Positions 40,081-49,626 of a DNA stretch of 64,000 bases are shown here, one piece after another; position 1 is the stretch's first letter, and each line of letters begins with the position of its first letter. The notes beneath the pieces are model-generated. The model saw only the letters and a program-made list of their open reading frames with translations. It had not been told where the DNA came from and ran no database searches. A program made the position numbers and the translations under genes. This stretch comes from Mesostigma viride (lineage: Eukaryota > Streptophyta > Mesostigmatophyceae > Mesostigmatales > Mesostigmataceae), in contig RPFO01000022.1 in NCBI GenBank assembly GCA_009746045.1, forward strand, positions 748,036 to 812,035, written 5' to 3'.

Positions 40081-43000
40081 GCGCGGGTGCGGCCGTGCCC
40101 GCCATCTTGCACGATGTGCTCGAGCTTGCGGGCATCCCCCATGTCTGGCACCCTGCTGGTCCGCGCCGCCGTCTTCTCTCCGCCGATGAGATCGCCCGAC
40201 TGCCGAGCTGGGAGCTGGGGTGGGACGCGGCGCCCGCCCACTACGGGCCGGCCCACTTGGTGGATGTCACTGCCAGCGGCCCCTCCTGCCCCATCTGCTT
40301 GGACCTGCCTCGCCCTGGTGACGGTCTCTGCCGCCTCCCTGCTTGCGGCCACGTCTTCCATCAAGCTTGCATCGCCACGAGCTTGCACACGACCTCCGCC
40401 ACCTGCCCCCTTTGCCGGGCCGCGGTCCTTTCCCCCTTGCCTCCTGGCGTTCTCCCGCTGGGGCCCTCGCCCGTGTCCGTGCGCCGCCAGTCCCACGCGC
40501 CTGCCCCGACACCTGCCTCCCCTGTGCGTGGTCGTGGGTCGCGCGCCGGCTTGGCTGCCTCCTCCAGCGCCCCCCTCCCGGCCGTGGGGGCCGTCCCCGC
40601 GCCGGTCTTGTCCTCGGCTGCCACGAGCCCTGCTGACCGCCCGGCGGCCGGCCCCGCCCTGGGTTCCGCTGCAGCTGTAGTTCCTCTGGCTGAGGGTGCT
40701 CCCGACCCCTCCCCCTCTCGACCCGGGCCGGCCCAACCGGGTGGGCGCACCCCCTCAGATGGCTTCCATTATTGCCAAGTCGATGGTCCCCTTGGTGACC
40801 CGTGTGGCGCGCGCCTGCCCAACCGGAATTCGTTGCTGGTGCACATTCGGGCTTCCCACCCCCACATCACGGAGGCCGCCATGCGCGCCATGGACTGCTA
40901 CCGCTGCCCGGCAGCCCATTGCCAGCGGATTTTTTCGATCCACGGGCGGTACCAGCATGAGCGGCAGTGCCGCCGCCAAACCCCCCAGAACGGCCTGCCC
41001 GGCGGCCCGGCGGCCGCACCGGCCTCCCGGTCCGGGGCGGCCCCTCGGTCGGCCCCTGCCCCTCCACCGGCATCGCAGGGTACGAGCGATCCGGGGGACC
41101 TCTCGGCAGGCTGGGCATTCCTGGCCACGCTCCCTTTTGCCGCCTGTGCGCGCAACCCTTGCATGACGCTCCCGGACGTCCCTCACCGCGCCCGGAGCTT
41201 GTTTACGCGCTGCGCCCTGCTTTCCCTGGCCCGGATGCATAGTCACCCTCTCGACGAACTCGGCCACAAGCTGTTTCTCGTCACCCCCCGGCTCCTCTTA
41301 GCGCCGTTGGAGCGGGGCGTGCGTGGCGTACAGGGTGCGGTCATCGCTCGCTGCCGGCGGTTCCTCCTCGGGGATTGGGAAGGGCTGTGGGCGCTGCAGC
41401 CTCCGGCCTCCACCCGGGTGTCGGGGGCCGCCTCCTTTGCCCGGGTGGAAGCTGACGTCATGCGGTTGGTGAAGGTAGGTGAATTGAGCCGGGCCATGCA
41501 AAAGCTTGAACTGACCGCGTTGGCTCCCTCCACTCCCCCGACCCTGCAGGCTTTGCGCGACCTTCACCCCGACGAACCGGCCTTTGCGGTGCCCGCCCCG
41601 GCCACCCCCCCGCCCCCGCCTATTGTCCTGGACCTGGACATCTTCACGGCTGTGCTGAAGGATCTGCCGAACGCCTCCTCCACCGGCCCCTCAGGCTGGC
41701 GCTACGAGCACCTCTCCGTGATGGCGGGCCATGGCGGGGCGACCGCACTCTTTGAGGCTGCCGCCGACTTGGCCGCGGGGTCCCTGGCCCCCGCGGCGCG
41801 CCCTTGGCTGGCTGGGGCACGCCTCATTGCCCTCCTGAAAGACGACGTCCCCCCGCCTGCTGGCCGCGTTCGTCCCATTGCTTGCGGCGAGGTCCTACGC
41901 AAGCTGGTGAGTAAGGTCATTTGTCGCCAAAAGGCCCCCGAGTTTCGCGCCTACTTCTGCCCCAACCGGAGTGATACTGAGGAGTCCGTCGCGGCCCAGC
42001 TTGGCGTCGCCACCAAAGGGGGCAGCGACATCATCGTGCACACAGTTCAGGCCTACCTCGAGACGCATCCGACCCATGTGGCGCTGAAGGTGGATTGCCA
42101 CAATGCGTTCAATGCTGTCACCAAGGCTAGCATCTTTGAGGCCGTCGGCGAGGCGTTCCCTGACCTTCTTGCGTGGACAGCAGCCTGCTACGGCGAACCC
42201 ACTCAACTCTCCTTCCTCATGGAGGATGGGACGTTCGCCGACATCGCTTCCCGCACGGGAACCCAGCAAGGTGACCCCCTCGGCCCCTTTTACCTGTCTG
42301 CCCCGCTGCACAAGGCTCTCCAAGGTGTCCACGCTGCGCACCCGGATGTCGTGCTCCTCGCCTACATGGACGATATCCATGCCCTTGGCCCGGCCGACGC
42401 TGTGGTTGCCGCCCTGGCTGCCCTTGAAGTGGCCATGGCGGCCATCAACCTTCGGCTCACCCTCCCCAAGTGTGCAGTCTTTTCGCCCCAGGGGGACTGC
42501 TCTGGCTTCCCCGCGGCTATCCCGGGGGCATTGGCGCGGGCGCGTGGTTTCTCGTGCCTGGGCGTCCCTGTGGGTGACCCTGACTACGTCGAAGAGGAGC
42601 TCCGGGCCACCGTGGAACAGCGCACCCATGTCCTTGAGACTTGGGCGCGCCTCAAGGACCCCCAGACCAAAGGGCTCCTCCTGTGGTTTTGCGCCCACCC
42701 GCGGGTGGTTCACTGGCTCCGTGGCGCTCCCCCCCACTTGGTGCGGCTTGCCGCGGAAGGCCATGACGAGCGCATTCAGGCCGCCTTGCAGGTGCTCCTC
42801 CCCGGCCCTAGCCTGCCAGCTCACTCCATGCGCTTGGCCACCCTCCCCTGCCGCATGGGCGGGTGTGGGCTCACCCGCGCCGCCCGCCTCGCCCCCGCCG
42901 CCTTCCTTGGCTCTGTTGCTCAGGCCTGGGCGGAGATCCGCCGGTTGGTCCCCAGCGCCGTCAGCGCCATTCCCGACTTGGTCACCCCATCCCCCTTCCC

Positions 43001-44015
43001 CTTTGTGCAGGCTGTGCAGGATTCTTACCTCGGGATCCAGCAGGCTTGCGACCTCGTCCGCCCCGCTCAGGCCGTCCACCGTCGCCTGCCCCGGGGCACG
43101 CCCGGCGTGTCCACTGTCGTCAGTCCTAGTGTCTTCCCTGCCTGCGTTCATGAAAAACAACAAAAGACCTACGCGGGTATACTACACTGTGCCGACTGGA
43201 TGGGTCTGCATGCGAGCTTGAACGATCAGGGGAAGGCTTGGCTTCACTCCGTTTCCCTTGAGGGGAGCGTGGGGTCCGCATTCCTGCGCGCCCTCCCCAT
43301 GAGCCCTTTGTTCACACTGGTTCCGGCCCTTTACGCCATCGCTCTCCGCCACCAGCTCTTTGCCCCGCAACCTCTCATCACGGCGGGTGCGTCCTGCGGC
43401 AGCTGCGGGCTTGCTCTGGATACTACTGGGACGCACTACATCGCGTGCATGGGTGGCCAGCAGAACCAGAACTGGTTCCTCTATCTCCATACCGCTCTCC
43501 TCCGGGTGGTGTGTGCCATGGTTCGGTCGGTCTTTCCCCACTCCACCATTAAGTGCGAGGACGCGGATGGGGCCGCCCTCTACTCACCCAACCACCGCCC
43601 CGACATTACCGTGCTTGACTACGACGGGCAGGGTTGCCACCTGCTCATCGATGTCTCCGTGGCTCGGCCGCTTTCCGGTCGCCACATCCTCCGGGCGGCT
43701 GTGGATGCCGGCGCTGCTGCCGCTGTGGCTGAGCGCGACAAGTTTGCCTCCTACGGCAATGTGGGGCCCCACCGGGTCATCCCCTTTGTCCTTGAGGAGT
43801 TCGGGGCCATGGGCCCCAAGACAGCGGAGTTTTTCCACGAGTGCTGCCAGCGCCGTGAAGACCGCCTCGACCTCGAGGGTCAGACCGCCCCGTGGTCGGC
43901 CCGCACGTGGTCCTCGTATTGGCGGCAGCGTCTGTCACTCGCCCTCACTCGCACCGTGGCTGATGTGTTATTCCGCCGCACCCGGGCCGACTTTGTCGCG
44001 ACCCACGCGGTCTAG
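40081..44015 (+). CDS. R2-like LINE: RING, C2H2 fingers, RT and restriction-like endonuclease
   Basis: About 1306 residues counted from 40095. A RING-H2 finger: CPIC (65-68), C84, H86, H89, C92, CPLC (104-107). Two C2H2-like fingers: CQVDGPLGDPC with H-x5-H, and CPAAHCQRIF with H and C (about 215-295). RT: TGPSGWRYEHL (about 530), KVDCHNAFNAV (motif A, about 665), GTQQGDPLGPFYL (motif B), LAYMDDIHALG (motif C, about 757). Near the C-terminus come CGSCG with H-x3-C (a CCHC) and the endonuclease NHRPDITVLDYDGQGCHLLI-D (about 1175). This matches R2-superfamily elements, with RING as an added, potentially E3-ligase, domain. Confidence 0.92.
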
Positions 44016-44238
44016 ATTCCTTCCAGGCCTGCATGGTGGGCCGGCAGCGCTGTTGCTGCGTGTAGTTTTGTGATGTATAGTTAGTTGTACCTTGTGCCGC
44101 TGGCGTGATCCTTGGATGTCTGTGTCAGATTACTATTAATTTCTTCAGGGTTATTCTCCCAGTCATCGGTTTTTTCCTTATGTTGCATGCCTATCTCACC
44201 TTCGTAATCTATCATTCTCAATGAATATATATAGGACG

Positions 44239-44390
44239 GACGTATACTAGTTATGTTCCTTATTAATTAATTAATTAATTGGATGGACGCAGGCAAATTA
44301 AATCTTCAAAATTAAACTATAAATTATAATATTATGACTCCGTGGGGAGATCATGTAGCACATATTCTCTTGCTAGTTACACGACACAAG
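44239..44390 (-). repeat. LINE 3'-end stub with AT-rich tail
   Basis: The sequence ATTATGACTCCGTGGGGAG and ATCATGTAGCACAT is the reverse complement of the RTE-like LINE 3' hairpin and its upstream box (compare 57640-57675). A TTAATTAATT tract lies at 44263-44280. Only about 80 bp of the LINE is present. Confidence 0.6.
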
Positions 44391-46215
44391 CCATTGTGAG
44401 GTAGCCATGGCTGACGGCGGAGCTCATGACTTTTACGTTTAGGCACCAAATTCGGCCGTGAAATTATATCACAATCGCTTCGTCTTTCTAAGACGCGCAT
44501 GCTGATATAATTTTCCGAAGCTATTGCGCAATATATGACGAGCAAACACTCATTGCAGCCTGGCGGCTGCGCTAAGCCCTGAAAATACGTCTGCAGCTCC
44601 GGCGCTGCAGCTTCGCCCTCAGGTCCCGAATTAAGGCAGCAGTGACATCAGTTAGTCGCGCACTGGTGGTTATAGGCCCAGCCCCGGCCCGGGCTTGCCT
44701 CGCCCTCTGCATCGCCTGATGAGCCCAATTAAGCGCAGTCGCTCTGCCGAGCCGCACTGGTCCTCGACGAGATCGCCTTTGAAATCAACGCACCTGGCTA
44801 CTGGACTCGAACCCCGGGAGCCTTCATGGAAGATGTGTTTTTCGGCGCACGCGCACGCCTCGCTTGTAGCCCTGTGCTCGCACCTCATATCCCACTGTCA
44901 AGTAAGTATAAGTAAGTAAGTACTTGCGTGTCATGCGCAAAGGCCATGCATGCCACGGACTACTATGCTAATCTCATTAGAAAAATAATCACACAAAAGT
45001 TTAAACAAATATCGTCTGCATCATCCCCCAATTAACCGTTAAGCGCTAGATGGGGATGTAATCCTCATCCGCGATATCCCACAACCGCGGCCGCTGACCC
45101 AAGGGCCTTCCTGGCACCGCCGATGATCTCCAGATTATTCCCATCATGAAACGCCGGCCCCGGCTCCAACGCTTCGCCCTCTTCTCCCTCCTCGGGCGCT
45201 CCGACGCCGAGATCTGGCCCCCCCCTCCCACCGTTGCGACAGAATCCATCGTCCACACCCTCCTTAATAAAGGAAGCTTTTGAGCAACACCGGTGACCCC
45301 CCTTGCTGCCGATCAGATCATGGCGACAATGAGCGGCCAAGCTGGCTGCTACTAAGCTCCCTCACCTGTCCACCACCGTCACCTCCACCTCCACCCTCCT
45401 CGCCTCCACCGCCACCGCCACCTCCACCTCCACCGCCAGACATGCAAGGCCCAGCTCCTCGACATCGACCAGCGCCTCAAGGACACCGCCATCGCCATCG
45501 AGTGCATGCAGAACACCGCAGGCATCACCGCCCAGGCTGTGAAGGACATTGCCGCCAAGCCAGCCCCCGCTGGCCCAGGCGGCGATCGACGCCCCTCCAG
45601 CCACCCAGCCCTGGGCGGACCTGCTCAAGCACCACGCCACCTCCACCACCTCCACCATCGCGGCACAGCTTAAGCAACAAGCCCTCGACCTCCGCGAGGA
45701 GGCCGACCGCACCCCGGCGCAGCCACAATTAGTGTCATCGTCATGCAAGCACTTCTACCATGCAGCCGGCAGTCTGATGAGACCTCGACGACTCTTCTCA
45801 CGGCATTTAAGCGCGACATATTTCTTGCCCCCATGCACATCACTGGTGATTGAGCTGCGGATGTCGGCTGCCCGCCTTTCCCGCGTGCGGGGTAAGGCTG
45901 GCCCGGCACCCCTGCGCTCAGGACTCACCTTTAAGTACATGGCGCGGACAAGCTGTTGTTTCTTTAAAATTAACCACAAGAAGCTCTTGAGGATTCGCTA
46001 CACGCTGGACGACGACCTGACCCTGGCCCATGGCAACAACGGCGACGCGATCGGCTATATGGCCGACCTACCTCTGGACAGCTCGATCCGGCACAGCGCA
46101 GCTAGGGGGGAAACCGGTATACTGCATGGCGGGGGGGCGTCATCCACGTCGACCACAAGCCCTGGCAGGCACCCCCTGCCAACCCAGTTTAGGGAATATA
46201 GCGGTAGTGTAGATT
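44391..46215 (+). pseudogene. Decayed ORF1-only retroposon, third family (copy A)
   Basis: Starts with the common leader AGGTAGCCATGGCTGACGGC (also at 49655 and, inverted, at 63080). It continues through broken ORF1-type coding sequence: the LDQRLKD-like region near 45450-45500 and TLDDDLTLAHGNNG near 46000-46030. It is interrupted at 44896-45073 by an SSDEDYIPI-family end. Copy B is 49627-51600. The pair align almost base for base apart from scattered 4-base insertions. Confidence 0.7.
44896..45073 (-). mobile_element. SSDEDYIPI-family 3' end inserted in copy A
   Basis: A 178-bp insertion with a 9-bp target duplication ATATCCCAC (44887-44895, 45074-45082). On the minus strand it encodes the last DEDYIPI codons, then a UTR and a CTTACTTA-type tail (GTAAGTATAAGTAAGTAAG on plus, near 44902-44922). 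The empty site is seen in copy B (50160-50172, CTCATCTCCCACAACTGC). Confidence 0.85.
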
Positions 46216-46429
46216 AGTAAGGCTTAGCCTACCACGCGGCCCACTGACGCGCATGTACGTGCGCCCATAATGCATGGCCATGGATGATGCCTTAAGAGTT
46301 TAGCCACGCCCTGCCTATAATGGGACCCCCCATGGATGATGCATTATTAAGAATTTAGCTCAGCCCTGCCTATGCAGAGAGTAAAAATATCATCCTATAA
46401 TAACATGCATCCACTATCATTTGCCGTAC

Positions 46430-48916
46430 ACGAAAATGGCTGACGGCGGTATGGCTGACGGCGGAGTTCAGATCTTTTGCGTATGAGCCCCAAATTCGGT
46501 CCTGAAGCAGACCACTTGCATTCGATGCGCCTTTTAATTTAAGACGCACTCGCCAGTATAATCGGTTACGGCTGAAAGGCAGTATCGACTCCAAGCAGCA
46601 CCTGACAAGCAGCTATGACGACACCAAAAGCAAAACGGGGTATAATAATATGGAAAGGAGCTTTCCGGCTCCCATGCAGCCCAACCCACTTGCCATCGCC
46701 CTTGCCCAATCGACTGGGCCCGCAAACCCACCGCGCCAGCAAACCCATCGCCAAGCGCCTCGCCAGAGCCCAAGAAATTCTGCTACCAATCAGACACTGA
46801 TGGCGACAGTACCTAGACTACGCATGCTTTACGGTCAGCGTCTGCATGGCTGCGACTGACAGACGCACAATTAATGCACCGAGATAGTGCATTAATTACT
46901 ACGCACGGGAACACAAGCTCCGTGCCAGGGCCCGATGGGCCCATTCCCGCCGACAAGGTGGAGGCGTTCCTCGCCCCGCATGCATGCCAGAGTTCAACCA
47001 TCGCCTCGATCGCCATCCTCTTCAGCTTCTACAAGCTCACTGCACGTGAACTCGACGCTCGATCGGCTCCGCAACCCATGCAGCCCGGCCTGCGCAGCCG
47101 GCAGCCACACCGGCTGCCTCGATCCCTCTGCAAGGATGACCTCCGAGCAGTGCTGGAGGAGCATGTGACCTGCATGGCCGCTGGCCGAGAAGATGACATT
47201 GATGACTACAGCGCGCTCAACACGGTGGAGGCCTTTAATAGGGTCTCCAATACGGAAACCAAGGTCGCACACAAGCTACAACCTCAGCTCACGGCGCTGC
47301 AGACCATGCACGGCGCAGGCATCCGAGGCACATGCTGCACTCCTCAGACTCCCACCTCAACCAGGTGGAGGGGGAGTGCGGCGCACGTGCTCATGTTCAT
47401 CAATTAAGAAGCTTGAAGCCGTCACCGCCCGGCGCACCGAGGCCCTGGCCATGTACACAGGTCCCAAAGATAGCGGAGCAGACGGCCACCATCGCATCCC
47501 ATGCAGCCACCCCGGCGCGGCAGGATGCTGGCAACCTCCCGCCGCTCTCCTATGCGGACCTGCTGCGGTCAGCGACCGCCTCAACCACCGACGCCATCGA
47601 TCGCCACGAAGCTCCAGGAGCTGGAGGACCACCGCCAGGCCGAACAACGGGAGGCCACCGACCGCGCTCGCCGCGAGTGCCGAGTGGTGCTGCGTCGTTT
47701 CCCCCAGAAGCCATGCAGGTGAGACGTCAACCACCCTTAATTGCCGACGAGCTCAAGGACCAGCTTCTCTGACAGTGACCCTCACGGGCCTGCATGGTAT
47801 AGGTGAGGTAGAACTGCGCGGGTGCCACCGCCTTCCCCACTCACGGTCCGACAAGGCGGCAGCCTCCCCCACCATGCAGTCCTGCTCACCTTCCCCTCCC
47901 CTGAGGACAAGCGGTGGTTCCTTTCTCGTTGCAAGAGGTTGCACGACCTCAACTGGACGCTGGACGACGACCTTCAACCCCCGATTACTTGCCCACGCTC
48001 CTTGCTATGATATGCTCACATGGGTCTTATTGCACCCACAGTTTGCCGGATCGTTAGCCTGTCCTTTTAGCTAGCCGCGCCCGATTGCAGCTGTGGCATG
48101 CCTTTGGCATGAAGGAGACTGGGGGTCTCTGCCCTTTCTCCTGTAGTGCACACACAGGGATTAAAAGCACTTCGGTGCTCCGTGACTCCCCAACGGGAGC
48201 ACGAGTTTAATTAATTAATTAATTAATTAATTCAACCCCCGCTCAGCAGCAGCAGCGACGCGACCTGTGGCCGAAATACCTCCGCCACAAGCAGGACCCC
48301 CAGAAGCCCATATGAGGTGTATTGGAGGGGCGTGGACCTGATGATGAACCACAAGACAGGTATACGTGGACGCCCCGGCCCTGCGGGCTAGAATACTGCT
48401 TGAACAGCCCTAGCTTGTATCCATTGGTAGTCACTGCCGCCATGCATGGCAGCCATGCATGGCAGCCATGCCTGGAATGTTTGCCTTATAGTATGTAGCT
48501 GTGCCACCATACCTAGTGGCACGTACGTACGTACGTGCACCGCTATAACACTACACTGTACACAACCAGCCATAGCCTCAGCTGAGCCCTAATTGTACAG
48601 CCATGCTACGTACGTCCTGGCAGTATGATCAGCTTTAAACTTGCCCGGCCACGCTATTTGTTATTGATGATATGCTCACAACATGGGTCTTATTGCACCC
48701 ACAGCACTTGCCGGATCGTCTATGTCGTGTCCGATTGCCGCTGTACGTACGTGGCATGCCTCTGCATGGCATGAAGGAGAAAGGGGGTCTCTGCCGTGTC
48801 TTCCTGTTGTGCACATCCAGGGATCAAAAGCACTTCGGTGCTCCGTGACTCCCCATGTGCAACGGGAGCACGAGTTTAATTAATTAATTAATTAATTAAT
48901 CAATTAATTAACTAAT
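46430..48916 (+). pseudogene. Decayed ORF1-only retroposon (copy E), heavily hit by 4-base insertions
   Basis: The leader ATGGCTGACGGCGG begins near 46436. ORF1-type coding sequence homologous to 11896-10758 runs from about 46900 to 48390, with the C-terminal CAGCAGCAGCGACGCGACCT part resuming after a nested insertion (47984-48230). The 3' UTR ends in GACTCCCC...CGGGAGCACGAG and a TTAATTAA tail (48876-48916). At least eight clean XY-rc(XY)-XY insertions relative to 10758-11896 shift its frame. Confidence 0.8.
47984..48230 (+). mobile_element. 3'-end-only retroposon insertion with TTAA tail
   Basis: 247 bp flanked by an 11-bp target duplication TTCAACCCCCG (47973-47983, 48231-48241). It holds only the 3' UTR of the ORF1-only family, including GGATTAAAAGCACTTCGGTG, the terminal hairpin and a TTTAATTAATT tail. 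This shows that the TTAA run is part of the inserted copy and that the terminal hairpin region suffices for retroposition. Confidence 0.88.
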
Positions 48917-48970
48917 TAATGAATTATTTACTACAGAGAGTCACTCTCTGATGATCGAGTGAGAAGCCAT

Positions 48971-49023
48971 TAATTAATTAATTAATTAATTAGACTCGTG
49001 CTCCCGTTGGGGAGTCACGGAGC
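48971..49023 (-). mobile_element. 53-bp retroposon 3'-end insertion
   Basis: A 17-bp target duplication, ATCGAGTGAGAAGCCAT (48954-48970 and 49024-49040), brackets just the tail TAATTAATTAATTAATTAAT and the terminal hairpin CTCCCGTTGGGGAGTCACGG with a few flanking bases. It is an extreme 5' truncation and marks the hairpin plus tail as the minimal unit retained. Confidence 0.85.
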
Positions 49024-49034
49024 ATCGAGTGAGA

Positions 49035-49260
49035 AGCCATGCCCTAGCCTTTGTATAGCCATGATGATCTTCCACCCCATGACGGGCATAATAATCGGGC
49101 TCTGATATATAGATCGTGGTGGTGCAGGTGCCCTTGCTGCATGCACCTATAGAGCAAGTGTCGTTTACATCCCCACCCTTGCAGGAAGTAGCCCAGAATG
49201 TATTAAAAGCCATATGCCCCTTCTCCGGGATATGTGCTACATATACTCCCAATTCGTTAC
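49035..49260 (+). repeat. Dispersed retroposon 3'-end repeat, second copy
   Basis: Aligns with 38195-38470 (see there). It ends near CTCCCAATTCGTTACGGAG, a version of the CTCCCAACGGAG hairpin with extra bases, followed by an AATTAATTAAT tail. Confidence 0.6.
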
Positions 49261-49626
49261 GGAGTTATAGTGTTCCTAATTAATTAATTTTAATTGATTA
49301 ATAATCATTTCCCTTGCTAGCTGATGGATGGAGGTGAGTGCAAAGCCGCGAAACCCTTAAAGTTGTACTCTAAGCTAATTTAGAAAATCCTAACTACTGT
49401 AGATACTAAGAAAAGCGCCCCTTCAGCTAGGACTCCTGGGGGGGGGGGGGGGGGGTGCCCATGCACAGCAGGGGCTGGCGGCCGGCGTGTGGGCCTGCAC
49501 AATGGTCTGCCACCTCTTCTTGTTCTGTAGATATATATACATGTCGCAGTCCAAGCAAGAGAGAGGGAGGAAATGCTGTGTTCAAACTGGGCTGGGAACA
49601 CTAGGTCGGCCAGCAATAAACTGCTG
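49261..49626 (-). pseudogene. RTE-like LINE 3' coding fragment
   Basis: Antisense copy of the C-terminal codons (CACCTCTTCTTGTTCTG, CAGTCCAAGCAAGAGAGAGG, GTTCAAACTGGGCTGGGA, ACTAGGTCGGCCAGCAA) matching 57370-57500. A (G)17 run at about 49439-49455 and a TATATATA insert at 49531-49539 interrupt it. Confidence 0.65.

Larger units (their letters stand above)
38631..44224 (+). mobile_element. Full-length RLE-type (R2-like) LINE with PHD and RING fingers
   Basis: 5594 bp between the 14-bp target duplications ATATATATAGGACG (38617-38630 and 44225-44238). The element encodes PHD, RING, C2H2 zinc fingers, RT and a restriction-like endonuclease in one conceptual polyprotein. That polyprotein is now split by a slip in a G run near 40056-40066. 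A pre-insertion allele exists in the other copy of the target repeat at 60205 (GACTATAGGACGGACG), which confirms both ends. Truncated relatives lie at 27755-28441 and 50423-50696. Confidence 0.93.

Noticed and set aside
41895-43163. Minus-strand frame of 422 residues
   Set aside because: Shadow of the R2-like LINE reverse transcriptase, which has all RT motifs on the plus strand.
48206-48232. TTAA arrays as piggyBac-type target duplications
   Set aside because: They are retroposon tails inside flanking duplications (47973/48231), and the scattered TTAA additions occur at sites with no pre-existing TTAA.
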